A stretch of DNA of 64,000 bases from Atopobium sp034113385 (GTDB lineage: Bacteria; Actinomycetota; Coriobacteriia; Coriobacteriales; Atopobiaceae), in the NCBI RefSeq assembly GCF_034113385.1, contig NZ_JAXEXL010000014.1, positions 56,077-120,076 of the forward strand, written 5' to 3'. Shown piece by piece: positions 9,375 to 19,066 of the stretch (positions are counted from its first letter, which is position 1; every line of letters starts with the position of its first letter). The position numbers were made by a program, and so were the translations under genes. The notes under the pieces are model-generated. The model was given only the letters and a program-made list of their open reading frames with translations. It was not told the DNA's origin and made no database searches.

Positions 9375-10559
9375 CTAGAGCAAGAAATCAGCAAGAAAAT
9401 CATCTGGTGCATCTGGCGAGAAAAGCTCCTGCTTGCGACCAAGAAGCCAAGTAGCTGCTTCGGCATACCCCGCTTGTGAAGCAGCCAAAATAGCATCATC
9501 AAAGCTTTTCTCGTCAAAAGCATGCGGCCAGGTACCCACCTGCTTAAGCTGAGCAATCTTGCCATGTTTTGCAAGCACACACAGAAGCACTGCATTGTGT
9601 GCAATACATGTGCTGGGGCGTACGTACAAAACCATCTCTGTTACTAACTCTATGTCTGCCTGCAACCAGGTAAGTGCAGCTAGGCGTCCTAAAAAGACAG
9701 ACGGCATCTGCTGACATACAAAACGTACGACGCGCAAATCCGCACGTGGAACGACTAATGAGCCCATTACCTGCTCTATAACAGACGACCCCATATGACG
9801 GTTATGGTGTAGCTCAAGCAACTTTGTGGCTAAGGCAAAGCACGTATCTGCCGTAGCATCATCACGCTCTGATGCATGCCTAATGCTGTGCCACGCACGT
9901 ACCACGCACGCACGAAACACATCATCAAAAACGGTTGTCTCAAAAAGGCCATCAGAGGCAAGGCTATACACTACATCGCAGGTAGTTTGCAGATTGGTAG
10001 GAAACACATATGCAGCACCAAGCAACTCTTCAGTACCGGTAAAGTCTTCAAAAATCTCAGTCGAAATGGTCTGGTCCATAAGATTTAAAAACAAGGTGGG
10101 ACTGGAACGCACTAAATCAAAACGTGTGTATACGCCGTCATGCACAGACATGGCAATATCACGCCGCACCTGTGGACGAGGATCTCCCAACAGGTCCACA
10201 CCTTGCATAAGCAACCAGCGCGCACAACTCTCATGCCCGCAGCGCAGCGCCAACGCAAGCGCCCAAGAAGAATAAGCAAACGGTGCCAACATGCTCCACA
10301 CCCGTTGCAACACCACTAGATTTCCCAAGCAAGCCGCACGTTCAAGCAGGTCAACGCAGCTTACTGCATCGAGTAATGCTGCATTTGCTTGCAACATATC
10401 CAGCGCTTCATGCACGGCTTCACCAGAAACAAGGGCTTTTTGAACTGCCTGTAAGAGCTGGTTGTTTATCCCATTTGCTCCGTTTGTCTTGTGCACTTCA
10501 CATGCCGCAAGTTCTTGAGAAACTAACTGTTCTGAACGGTCAATTGGCTGATTGCTCAC
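9375..10559 (-). CDS. Ankyrin-like repeat protein, first gene of VWA/MoxR operon
   Basis: Start taken at GTG 10559, eight bases after AAAGG; the GTG at 10568 is only one base from that site. About 394 residues with no catalytic motif. Helical repeats resemble degenerate ankyrin repeats: AACLGNLVVLQRVW, ALRCGHESCARWLL and AASQAGYAEAATWLL each have the helix-turn-helix pattern of ankyrin units at the two ends of the protein. The middle is not recognisable. Being first in an operon with a VWA protein and a MoxR ATPase suggests a substrate adaptor for that chaperone pair; this is inference. No signal peptide or membrane segment. Confidence 0.72.
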   Translation of the reverse strand: MSNQPIDRSEQLVSQELAACEVHKTNGANGINNQLLQAVQKALVSGEAVHEALDMLQANAALLDAVSCVDLLERAACLGNLVVLQRVWSMLAPFAYSSWALALALRCGHESCARWLLMQGVDLLGDPRPQVRRDIAMSVHDGVYTRFDLVRSSPTLFLNLMDQTISTEIFEDFTGTEELLGAAYVFPTNLQTTCDVVYSLASDGLFETTVFDDVFRACVVRAWHSIRHASERDDATADTCFALATKLLELHHNRHMGSSVIEQVMGSLVVPRADLRVVRFVCQQMPSVFLGRLAALTWLQADIELVTEMVLYVRPSTCIAHNAVLLCVLAKHGKIAQLKQVGTWPHAFDEKSFDDAILAASQAGYAEAATWLLGRKQELFSPDAPDDFLADFLL

Positions 10560-10602
10560 GTTGTACACCTTTCATTGCTAGTCAGACTATACCAATTGCC
10601 AT

Positions 10603-10628
10603 AAAAAAAGCGACCCGAAGGCCGCTTT
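10603..10628 (-). terminator. Rho-independent terminator after glutaredoxin-like gene
   Basis: On the minus strand an AAAGCG/CGCTTT stem with two further G-C pairs closes a TTCG loop (one internal mismatch) and is followed by seven T. It ends the glutaredoxin-like gene and separates it from the ankyrin/VWA/MoxR operon. Confidence 0.85.
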
Positions 10629-10641
10629 CCAAACACAGCTT

Positions 10642-10884
10642 TTATGCAAACGCACGGTCTAGATACTCAATAATGTCATCAGACTCGTACAGCGCTACCC
10701 CATCTACAAACAGGCAAGGAACTTGTTGCTTTCCGCCCTCGCTTACAAGAAACGCAAGGTCATCGGGGTTCTTGCTTATATCGTGCAGGCCAATCGTAAT
10801 GTTATGGCGCTCCATAAAACGTAGAACCTTAACGCAAAACGGGCAGGTGGGGCGATAATACAGTTGTAAATCTGGAATGACCAT
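10642..10884 (-). CDS. Glutaredoxin-like protein
   Basis: 80 residues from the ATG at 10884, which has GAGG six bases upstream; an ATG at 10896 overlaps that site and is less likely. LQLYYRPTCPFCVKVLRFM is a thioredoxin-fold start with a CPFC redox centre, and QQVPCLFVDG supplies the cis-Pro loop with an extra Cys. ESDDIIEYLDRAF matches the C-terminal helix of glutaredoxins and NrdH-like proteins. It probably reduces disulfides or mixed thiols in the cytoplasm. A terminator follows immediately. Confidence 0.88.
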   Translation of the reverse strand: MVIPDLQLYYRPTCPFCVKVLRFMERHNITIGLHDISKNPDDLAFLVSEGGKQQVPCLFVDGVALYESDDIIEYLDRAFA

Positions 10885-11003
10885 ACAAATCCTCATAGTT
10901 GGTTACATAAACCGCATTACCATACCGCAAAATTAAAAAATGTATAGACCCTAAGTACACAAGCAAACTGCATGAGAATACCTACCACAAGATATGGTTC
11001 GTG

Positions 11004-11489
11004 TTATGGCTGGTAGATGAGGTGTTTCTCATCAATAGCATACAAGGTCGTGTTGAGATAACGCTTTGCTAACCAACGAGCCATACCAAGGTTTTGATCA
11101 AGATAGTTGCCACACTCTTCAGGTGCTGCACCAGGAATATCTCCTGCAAAGTTCTGAATAAACTCAAACATGCGTATTACCAAATCAAGCACATCACCTG
11201 AACTATAATCGCCAAATACCACAAGGTAACACCCGGTACGGCAGCCCATAGGTCCAAAGTACACCACACGGCTTGACCATTGCTCATCATTACGCAAAAA
11301 CGTAGCACCCAAATGCTCAATGGTATGAAGCTCTGCTGTGTTCATAACAGGCTCACGATTAGGTGCAGTCATACGCAAGTCAAAGGTGGTTACTACCGCC
11401 CCCGTTACAGAATCTTGATCCTTGCGCGATACATACACACCTGGCTCTAATACCAAATGATTAACGGTAAAACTGGCAATTTTATCCAT
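11004..11489 (-). CDS. luxS: S-ribosylhomocysteine lyase LuxS
   Basis: 161 residues from the ATG at 11489, with AAAGGAGT upstream; a longer frame to 11531 lacks a ribosome site. HTIEH (55-59) gives the iron/zinc histidines and catalytic Glu, Cys83 in GCRTGC the active-site Cys, and Cys126 in EECGN the third metal ligand, the same spacing as B. subtilis LuxS. It cleaves S-ribosylhomocysteine to homocysteine and DPD, the precursor of autoinducer-2, in the activated methyl cycle. It stands alone, divergent from the EIIA-helicase gene 128 bp away. Confidence 0.96.
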   Translation of the reverse strand: MDKIASFTVNHLVLEPGVYVSRKDQDSVTGAVVTTFDLRMTAPNREPVMNTAELHTIEHLGATFLRNDEQWSSRVVYFGPMGCRTGCYLVVFGDYSSGDVLDLVIRMFEFIQNFAGDIPGAAPEECGNYLDQNLGMARWLAKRYLNTTLYAIDEKHLIYQP

Positions 11490-11617
11490 ACGCACTCCTT
11501 TGACGCAGATACAGCAAGGCGAGCACCTCATCTAGATAAGTATAGGCACTTGGCGCCCTTTATGTCTGAATGGTGCGGTAGGATTACAAAGACAACCATC
11601 GCCAAGAAAGGCTTACC

Positions 11618-14600
11618 ATGACTGCATCGTCTAAGCTAGAGATACTTGTTTCTCCTGTTGCAGGTAAAACTATGCATCTGGAAGAAGTTGCAGATATGGC
11701 TTTTGCCCAGGGCATGCTAGGACCAGGAGCTGCAATTGAGCCCGTAAACGCCGCGCAAGCTCATGGGGTTATGTCTGTTGTTGCCCCCCTTTCTGGTAGC
11801 ATTACCGCTGTTGCCGCTCAGGGCCATGCCGTCAGTATCCGCAGTATGAGTGGCCTAGAGGTACTCATACACGTAGGCATAGATACCGTAGAGCTTGATG
11901 GCAAGCCTTTTCTTGTATCGGTACAAGTAGGAGATAGTGTCCACCAAGGGGATGTTTTACTCCATGCAGATATTGAGGCCATTACACGTTCTGGGCGCAA
12001 ATCAACGGTTATGGTAACCATACCAAGCGGTGCAGGTATACCAGCTGCTCAAGATGAAGTCCAGTTAGGACCCCGCCACACCATCAAACAGGGTGATTCT
12101 TTCCTCAACGTTAACATCGATGCATTGAGTACTCCAACGCCACAAGAACACACGCAATCTGCCGAGCAAAACTCTCATGGCATTAGTTCCCCATCCTCGC
12201 TTACCACACACGTAACGCTTGAAGACCGCATCCCTTGGCCTGATGATGAGAGCTATGCAAATATTCCCGCAGATCAAGCTCTTGACCTGTATCTTGATTG
12301 GATTGCCGAGCAAAACATTGAGCCTTGGAATCATCAGCTAGAATCCCTGCTCAATATTGCCGCGGGCAATCATGTGATTTTAGGCACGCCTACTGGTTCA
12401 GGAAAATCCTTAGTAGCACTTGGCATGTGCTTTATTGCCGTCTGTACAGACCGTCGCGCCTATTACACCGCTCCCATTAAGGCATTGGTTTCCGAGAAGT
12501 TCTTTGCACTCTGCGATGTTCTTGGCAAAGACAATGTAGGCATGATTACTGGCGATGTTGTTATTAACGCAGAGGCGCCAATCATTTGTTGTACTGCGGA
12601 AATCTTGGCACAAGACGCCCTGCGCTTTGGCAAAACCGCAGACATAGGCTGCGTGGTTATGGATGAGTTCCACTACTACGGTGACCCTGACCGTGGTTGG
12701 GCCTGGCAGGTACCCTTGCTTACGCTACCTCACACGCAATTTTTGCTCATGAGTGCCACCTTGGGTGATGTTTCTGCTCTTGCACAATCCCTCACAAAGC
12801 ATACAGGCCGTACCGTTGAAGCAATACTGGATGCGCCACGTCCCGTTCCTTTATCGTACGAGTTTGTCGAGACACCCTTGGAGGCTACGGTAGAACTCGC
12901 GCTGCGCGATGGTGATGCTCCAATATACATTGTGCACTTCTCGCAAGAAGCCGCTGTTAAAAGTGCTCAAGCACTTGCAAGTTATGGCGTATCTACCAAA
13001 GAACAGCGAGAACAGCTTAAGGATGCCCTCAAGGGAGCACGGTTTACCACTGCTTTTGGCAAGACGCTTAAGCGTTTGCTCCCTACCGGTGTTGGCGTGC
13101 ACCATGCCGGCATGCTCCCGCGCTATCGCCTGCTTGTAGAGCGCTTGGCGCAGCAAGGCCTGCTCCCCGTTATTTGTGGCACGGATACCTTAGGCGTAGG
13201 TATTAACGTGCCCATTCATACGGTGCTTCTCACCCAACTTACTAAATATGACGGTCGGCGTATGCGCCGCCTTAATGCGCGTGAGTTCCATCAGATTGCT
13301 GGCCGTGCAGGTCGCTCTGGCTTTGATACAGAAGGGCGCGTTATTGCACAGGCAAACGAGTATGACATTGAGCGTGCACGTGCCTTGCTTAAGGCAGCAG
13401 GCGACCCCAAAAAGATACGCAAAATCAAGACCAAAACAGCACCTCAAGACTTTGTAAGCTGGAACAATCAAACCTTTGACCACCTCATTGCAGCAACACC
13501 AGAGCCTCTCCAACCTCGTCTTAAAATCACTAATTCCATGGTGCTTGCACAGGTAGAGCAAGGTGGAGATGCCTGGACGCGTTTGCATACACTCGTAACC
13601 GAGTCCGCACAATCAGATGGACAAAAAGCAGAGCTTTCTAGGCACATAGATGAAGTGCTTGCAACATTGCTCGATGCGCAAGTCATCTCTCGAGATGTTC
13701 CTGCAAACACGGCTCTTGGCCCTGCAAACTATACCCTCGAAGCAGATTTACCAGATAATTTCTTACTTACTCAACCCCTCTCGCCCTTTATGCTGGCAGC
13801 ACTTGAGCTGCTCAATCCAGAGGACCCCCATTACGATTTAGACCTCATTTCTATGGTGGAAGCAACGCTGGATAATCCAAGCCAGATTCTATATGCGCAA
13901 GAAAAAGAAGCACGCAGCAAAGCACTTGCCGCTATGAAAGCAGAGGGCATAGACTATGATGAACGCCTGGAGCGTGCTCAGGAAGTAACGTACCCTAAGC
14001 CCCTGGAAGACCTTCTAAATCAAGCTTTTGCCAGCTACTGTGAGCAAGTCCCCTGGGCAGCAGACTATGCCCTTGCTCCCAAAAGCGTGTTGCGTGAGAT
14101 GGTAGAATCCGCGTCTGATTTCAAGACGTACATTAGCTATTACAAGCTCTCGCGCTCCGAAGGAACGTTGTTGCGCTACCTATCCGATGCCTACCGCACT
14201 CTCGCCCACACCATTCCAAAGCACTTCATATCAAAACGCTTGGATGACATTATAAGCTGGCTGTCTCTTGTAGTACGCACCACAGACTCCAGCTTGCTGG
14301 ATGAATGGTCCCATGACGCATCATCAGACCAGGGCACAAATCTTGCTGCGCCCGGTACAACAGACGCAGTGGTTGCTGATCGTCGTGGCACTACGCTGCT
14401 TGTACGCAATGCCCTGTTTGCGCGCGTGCGTCTTGCTGCCTTTGGTCGTACCGATAAGCTCGGGGAACTTGATGCGGATTGGGGCTGGCGCGAAGCAGTA
14501 TGGCAACATGCACTTGATGCCTACTTTGAAGTGTACGCAGACATCCTTCTTGACGCAGATGCTCGCTCTGCCGCCTTTGTTCAAATTGATGAGTCTGACG

Positions 14601-14767
14601 AGAAAAGCATGCATGTATGGCATGTTCACCAAATCTTTAGTGACCCAGAAGCTGACCACGCTTTTGGCATCTGGGCAGATGTAGATTTGGATGCCACTCA
14701 GGAAGAAGGTTCGCCTGTCTTTACTAACTATCGTGTGGGCTTTTTTGAGGATGTACACCGTAACTAA
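11618..14767 (+). CDS. PTS EIIA-Glc domain fused to Ski2-like (DUF3516-type) DEAD/DEAH helicase
   Basis: 1049 residues. Residues 8-165 are a complete EIIA-Glc domain: VSPVAGK, GHAVSIRSMSGLEVLIHVGIDTVEL with both histidines (70 and 85, equivalent to E. coli His75 and phospho-acceptor His90), and GDSVHQGDVLLH. A 45-residue polar linker follows. From about 210 comes an SF2 helicase: Walker A GTPTGSGKS (256-264), DEFH (349-352), SAT (379-381) and HQIAGRAGRSG (558-568), then a long C-terminal region like that of actinobacterial DUF3516 helicases. The frame is uninterrupted and AAAGG sits six bases before the ATG. EIIA passes phosphate from HPr to sugar permeases and regulates partners; the helicase probably remodels RNA. 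The fusion suggests helicase control by PTS phosphorylation, which is inference. Confidence 0.9.
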   Translation: MTASSKLEILVSPVAGKTMHLEEVADMAFAQGMLGPGAAIEPVNAAQAHGVMSVVAPLSGSITAVAAQGHAVSIRSMSGLEVLIHVGIDTVELDGKPFLVSVQVGDSVHQGDVLLHADIEAITRSGRKSTVMVTIPSGAGIPAAQDEVQLGPRHTIKQGDSFLNVNIDALSTPTPQEHTQSAEQNSHGISSPSSLTTHVTLEDRIPWPDDESYANIPADQALDLYLDWIAEQNIEPWNHQLESLLNIAAGNHVILGTPTGSGKSLVALGMCFIAVCTDRRAYYTAPIKALVSEKFFALCDVLGKDNVGMITGDVVINAEAPIICCTAEILAQDALRFGKTADIGCVVMDEFHYYGDPDRGWAWQVPLLTLPHTQFLLMSATLGDVSALAQSLTKHTGRTVEAILDAPRPVPLSYEFVETPLEATVELALRDGDAPIYIVHFSQEAAVKSAQALASYGVSTKEQREQLKDALKGARFTTAFGKTLKRLLPTGVGVHHAGMLPRYRLLVERLAQQGLLPVICGTDTLGVGINVPIHTVLLTQLTKYDGRRMRRLNAREFHQIAGRAGRSGFDTEGRVIAQANEYDIERARALLKAAGDPKKIRKIKTKTAPQDFVSWNNQTFDHLIAATPEPLQPRLKITNSMVLAQVEQGGDAWTRLHTLVTESAQSDGQKAELSRHIDEVLATLLDAQVISRDVPANTALGPANYTLEADLPDNFLLTQPLSPFMLAALELLNPEDPHYDLDLISMVEATLDNPSQILYAQEKEARSKALAAMKAEGIDYDERLERAQEVTYPKPLEDLLNQAFASYCEQVPWAADYALAPKSVLREMVESASDFKTYISYYKLSRSEGTLLRYLSDAYRTLAHTIPKHFISKRLDDIISWLSLVVRTTDSSLLDEWSHDASSDQGTNLAAPGTTDAVVADRRGTTLLVRNALFARVRLAAFGRTDKLGELDADWGWREAVWQHALDAYFEVYADILLDADARSAAFVQIDESDEKSMHVWHVHQIFSDPEADHAFGIWADVDLDATQEEGSPVFTNYRVGFFEDVHRN

Positions 14768-14821
14768 TATTCGCTGGTAGAATTATCTATCCGATGTTGT
14801 ATTTGCTTTTGAGAGGATCTC

Positions 14822-15412
14822 ATGGCTCTTAACTACCAAACTGCACGCTACGAAGCCTCATTTGGCACAACCCAGCAGCTCCCCAAATCCACAACTCCAG
14901 AGATTGCTTTTGCTGGACGCTCCAATGTAGGCAAGTCCTCGCTGCTTAATAAGTTATTTGGCCGTAAGGCACTTGCTCGTGTCTCTTCTCAACCTGGTAA
15001 AACAGCAAATATAAACTTCTTTTTGGCAGATGGCATTCGCTTTGTAGACCTCCCTGGCTATGGATTTGCCAAGGTCAATAAGGGTGAGAGACAGCGATGG
15101 GCAGATCTTATTGATGGCTACTTTAGTGATGACCGCAGCTTTAATCTGGTAATTGCGCTGGTAGACATTCGCCATGATGCTCAAAAGCTGGATATACAGA
15201 TGTTGCAATTTCTTACGTCAAACCAGATTCCCTTCATTGTTGCCCTTACCAAGGCAGATAAGCTCAGCAAGGCTAAGCAAAACTCCCAAGCCAATGCACT
15301 TGCCAAACAGTTTGGCATTGACCGTATGGCGTTAGTCATTACCTCTTCGGAAACTGGACAAGGCATAGATGAGCTTAAGCGCTTTATTGCTCAGGCCGTA
15401 GAAATAGATTAG
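14822..15412 (+). CDS. engB: Ribosome biogenesis GTPase EngB/YsxC
   Basis: 196 residues, family length. GRSNVGKSS is the P-loop (G1), PGKT the G2 region, DLPGYGFAK the G3, TKADK the G4 and TSSETGQG the G5. EngB/YihA/YsxC assists late assembly of the 50S subunit. AGAGGAT precedes the ATG. It follows the EIIA-helicase by 54 bp and precedes helD by 33 bp, so the three probably form one transcript concerned with RNA, ribosomes and transcription. Confidence 0.96.
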   Translation: MALNYQTARYEASFGTTQQLPKSTTPEIAFAGRSNVGKSSLLNKLFGRKALARVSSQPGKTANINFFLADGIRFVDLPGYGFAKVNKGERQRWADLIDGYFSDDRSFNLVIALVDIRHDAQKLDIQMLQFLTSNQIPFIVALTKADKLSKAKQNSQANALAKQFGIDRMALVITSSETGQGIDELKRFIAQAVEID

Positions 15413-15445
15413 TACCCGCTACCCCTACACAAAGAAAAAGGTTGT

Positions 15446-17614
15446 ATGTCTCAAGACCTATTTGATACAAATACCCCTGATCAAACTACGCATCAGGACC
15501 CCATATTTGTTGCAGAGCAAGCCCATCTCACGCAGACCTATAACAAACTGATTGAGTTGCGCGATGCCCTCAATGCGGAGCTCGAAGCTGCTCATGAAGG
15601 TGCAGCTAAAGACCTCAAAGATCTCTCGGATGAGATTCGCGTGGACTTTGGCGGCGCAGATGAAACCATGGAAACCCTCGCAGCCATCGAGACACTCAAC
15701 GCCGTTATTGATGCCTATAACCAATACCATGATTTCTCGGTAGATAAGTTGCGTCGCATTCTTCTTGCACTACAGCGCCCCTATTTTGCTATGGTTCGCC
15801 TGCAGATGCGCCCCAACCGTCCTGCCCGTGACATCTACATTGGTGCCGCAGGAGTTACGGATGACGCACGGCGTCCTCTTATTGTGGACTGGCGCTCCCC
15901 TGTTGCAGAGACCTACTACAATCAGCAAATGGGCGAGACCTCTTATCTTGTGGATGGTAAAGAGCGCAAGGTTACTCTTGAGCTGCGCCGCCAATATGAC
16001 ATCTCTCGCAATGTGCTCCATAACTATTTTGATACTACGATTGCCATCCAAGATTCCATGCTGCTTAACACGCTTAAGAAGCATCACTCCAAGAAACTCC
16101 AGGCAATCACGGCCACCATCCAACGAGAACAAAATCAGATTGTTCGGCATGAAGATGTGCCTGCGCTGCTCGTTGATGGAATTGCTGGCTCTGGCAAGAC
16201 CTCTGTTTTGCTGCAGCGCATTGCATACCTGTTCTACCAAGAACGAGAAATTCTTCGCCCTGATCAGGTCTATCTCTTCACGCCTAACAGTGTCTTTGAA
16301 TCCTATATTGACCAGGTGCTCCCCTCTCTTGGCGAGTCAAATCCGCAGGTTTTTACCTGGAAGAGTTTCATGTCTGAGCTTGGTCTTTCCGAGCGCAATT
16401 CTGGCGCTACCGATTCTTTGGATAGCCTCAACGCTCTAGAAGCAGCACTGCCTCATCTTAAGCTCCAACGAGAAGACTTCAAAGAACTTCGCATGCACGA
16501 CACAGCGTTGCTTAAGCCCCAACAAATTGCCTCAGCACTTGCAAAGTTTTCTCAATTTCCCCCTGGCCCTAAGCTTATTGCCCTTACTAAGGATGAGTTG
16601 CATGAGCGCCTTAACCGTCGCATGGGCCAGTTAGCAAAACATGAGGACCTTCAGGAAGAAATGCTCTCCCTTACCCTTGAAGAGCAAGTGGAGCTTTTTG
16701 GAGAATCTCTTAACCCCGTCAATGATGAGGAAACCCTAGCGTATGCCAAACGCTACGTTGACCTGCTCTTCTCGGCAGCTCACGAAGAGATAGAGAAGGC
16801 TACCTGGTTGCGTTTTGACCGCATTGGCATGCGTATGCTCAAAACAGACCACCTTACTGCGGCGGAATGGCTCTACCTCAAGATGCTTATTACTGGAACA
16901 TATGCCCGTGATGCTCGCTTTGTTCTTATTGATGAAGTACAAGATTACACTGCCACACAGCTCACGGTGCTTTCACACTACTTTAAGCGTGCACATTTTA
17001 TGCTCTTAGGCGATAAGCACCAAGCAATCTTTGAGGGAACAGCTAGCTTTGACGAGGTACAAGACATATTTGTGCAAAGCCATGGCTCCATTGAGGTCAT
17101 TCAGCTCACCACAAGCTATCGTTCTTCTCCAGAAATTACGCAGCTTTTTGCCAGTTTACTTGACCCAAGCGAGCGACGCACCTTGAGTTCCATACACCGC
17201 CCTGGTGTTACACCTCAAATCATGGCTTTTGAGGATACCGATGCCTACCTTGCCCAGCTGCATCAAACCGTAACCCAAGCTCATGAGCACGAAGGCTTAA
17301 CAGCAATCATTTGTGCTCATAAAGATCGAGCTTCTTGGCTTGCTAAACAATTACCTGATAACGTTGTGTGCGTACATGACGGTAAGCCGCTTCCTCATAA
17401 GGGCGTTATTCTTATTGACTTAACTCTAGCAAAGGGCCTGGAGTTTGATGAGGTCATTATCCCCGATGCTCAAGAAGCGGAGTATGACAACTCGGAACTA
17501 TCGCGTCGTCGTTTATACACCGCTATTAGCCGCGCCATGCACCAAGTAACAATTTTATCCCAAGGCACACTCAGTCCCGCACTCAGCCCCGCGCTCAAGG
17601 AAGTGCTTACGTAA
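15446..17614 (+). CDS. helD: HelD-like RNA polymerase recycling helicase (UvrD-related)
   Basis: 722 residues. The N-terminal coiled coil (residues 10-110) and the segment with YIGAAGV and LIVDWRSPVAETYY are characteristic of HelD. GIAGSGKTSVLLQRIAYL is the Walker A, FVLIDEVQDYT the DEXQ box, LGDKHQAIFEGT motif III, SYRSSPEI motif IV and YTAISRAMH motif VI. HelD removes or recycles stalled RNA polymerase by inserting an arm into its channels, driven by ATP. AAAGG four bases before the ATG. The 3' end overlaps the convergent ABC gene by 8 bp, leaving no room for a separate terminator. Confidence 0.92.
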   Translation: MSQDLFDTNTPDQTTHQDPIFVAEQAHLTQTYNKLIELRDALNAELEAAHEGAAKDLKDLSDEIRVDFGGADETMETLAAIETLNAVIDAYNQYHDFSVDKLRRILLALQRPYFAMVRLQMRPNRPARDIYIGAAGVTDDARRPLIVDWRSPVAETYYNQQMGETSYLVDGKERKVTLELRRQYDISRNVLHNYFDTTIAIQDSMLLNTLKKHHSKKLQAITATIQREQNQIVRHEDVPALLVDGIAGSGKTSVLLQRIAYLFYQEREILRPDQVYLFTPNSVFESYIDQVLPSLGESNPQVFTWKSFMSELGLSERNSGATDSLDSLNALEAALPHLKLQREDFKELRMHDTALLKPQQIASALAKFSQFPPGPKLIALTKDELHERLNRRMGQLAKHEDLQEEMLSLTLEEQVELFGESLNPVNDEETLAYAKRYVDLLFSAAHEEIEKATWLRFDRIGMRMLKTDHLTAAEWLYLKMLITGTYARDARFVLIDEVQDYTATQLTVLSHYFKRAHFMLLGDKHQAIFEGTASFDEVQDIFVQSHGSIEVIQLTTSYRSSPEITQLFASLLDPSERRTLSSIHRPGVTPQIMAFEDTDAYLAQLHQTVTQAHEHEGLTAIICAHKDRASWLAKQLPDNVVCVHDGKPLPHKGVILIDLTLAKGLEFDEVIIPDAQEAEYDNSELSRRRLYTAISRAMHQVTILSQGTLSPALSPALKEVLT

Positions 17615-19055
17615 ACAGTTTGTGCGCAGTTGCATCCAACAACTGCGCCTCTTTGGTGTCATGAGAAGCCACCAGTAAAGCACGGCCGTTTAGGTGCTCT
17701 AGGACAAATTGTGCTGCACGTTTGTGAGTTTTTGCATCCAATGACGAGAACGGCTCATCTAGCAGCACCACCTGTGAATCATGCAAGAGGGCACGCGCCA
17801 ACTCCACACGGCGACGCTGACCACCTGACAACTGGCAAACAGGCACATCCACTATAGCTTCAGGTTCATCTTGTATCAGTAGTTCACGCAACGCTGCACG
17901 AATCTCTGATTCTGATCTGTAAGCACCACATACCAGCTGAATGTTCTGCACAGCAGACAGTGCTTCCACCAACACGGTTTGTTGGCCCATGAGCGAAAAC
18001 GTTGTTTGAGGAGCAATGGAGCGCTGACCTTTTATGAGTGGGATAAGACCCGCAATTGTATTGATAAGCGTAGTCTTGCCTGCGCCTGAGCCATCACAAA
18101 TAACTACACGCTCCCCTCTGTTTAAAACAAAATTGAAAGCGGTAGCTGTGTACTGTAAGTCATGCCCCAACGTTGCATCACAAAAACGTACAAGCTCTCT
18201 TATATTAGTAGATACAGATGGTTGAACACTCGTATGCGCGCCCACGCTCGATATAACAGAGCGCGGGAAGGAACGTTTTAGTGCCCACAAACCAGACTGT
18301 GTAAGCAGCCATACAAAGCACTTCTCGCTCAACCAAGACAGCGCTACCACGGCAATAGTCCACGCACATACATCGCTTACCTCAAACAGTAATTTTGCTT
18401 GGTAGATAAAAGAACCCATAGAACCTGCGGGCGTTCCAATAAGCTCTGCTGCAACACCGGCTTTCCAAGCCATGCCGCACGCATGTTTACTTGCAGCAAG
18501 CATATACGGCAATACTTGCTGATACCCATCGGCCAAAAACTGACGAGTGGGAGTAACCCCAAACACGGTAAGCAGACGACGTAAGCTATCTGAAGAGCTT
18601 TCTACACCCTGTAGCACTGCAAGATAAATAGCCGGAAACACAACAAGGAATACGGCAAGGACAGAAACACTCTTTGACCCTACCCACATAAGCAGCAGCA
18701 CAATAATGCACACAATGGGCGTGCTTTTAAGTGCAGAAACAGCAGGCTCAAGTATGGTTTTACATACACCTGAGCTCGCAGCTGCAATGCCCACTACAAA
18801 TGCAGCAACAAATCCCGCACTAAAACCAAATGCAATACGCGCAAACGAGAAACCCACTGCCTGTATAAATACGGCAGAGCAAACAATCTGGCTCAAGCGC
18901 TCAAGCGCAACAAAGGGACTTACCAAAATAAGTTCATTATTAATTACCCGGGCAATGAGTAACCAGACTACAAGCCACACACTAACAGCACCAATGCGTA
19001 CTGCCACCTTGCCTAAGGCACGATGAGATGCAATGAATTGTTTAAAACTCCTCAT
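17607..19055 (-). CDS. ABC importer with permease and ATPase fused in one chain (nitrate/sulfonate/taurine type)
   Basis: 482 residues. Residues 1-255 are a multi-span permease of the SsuC/TauC group with the EAA-like loop GVTPTRQFLADGYQQVLPYML. Residues 290-482 are a short ABC ATPase: GSGAGKTT Walker A, LSGGQRRRVELARAL signature, VVLLDEPFSSLD Walker B and a SHD switch His. Families of this type normally use two separate genes. It starts 11 bp after the lipoprotein gene with no clear ribosome site, so translation is probably coupled. Substrate unknown; the binding protein suggests a small organic molecule. Confidence 0.87.
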   Translation of the reverse strand: MRSFKQFIASHRALGKVAVRIGAVSVWLVVWLLIARVINNELILVSPFVALERLSQIVCSAVFIQAVGFSFARIAFGFSAGFVAAFVVGIAAASSGVCKTILEPAVSALKSTPIVCIIVLLLMWVGSKSVSVLAVFLVVFPAIYLAVLQGVESSSDSLRRLLTVFGVTPTRQFLADGYQQVLPYMLAASKHACGMAWKAGVAAELIGTPAGSMGSFIYQAKLLFEVSDVCAWTIAVVALSWLSEKCFVWLLTQSGLWALKRSFPRSVISSVGAHTSVQPSVSTNIRELVRFCDATLGHDLQYTATAFNFVLNRGERVVICDGSGAGKTTLINTIAGLIPLIKGQRSIAPQTTFSLMGQQTVLVEALSAVQNIQLVCGAYRSESEIRAALRELLIQDEPEAIVDVPVCQLSGGQRRRVELARALLHDSQVVLLDEPFSSLDAKTHKRAAQFVLEHLNGRALLVASHDTKEAQLLDATAHKLFT

Positions 19056-19066
19056 GACGTTGCTAG

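Noticed and set aside
15765..16439. 224-codon plus-strand frame inside helD
   Set aside because: Alternative frame of a strongly supported gene with no start signal.
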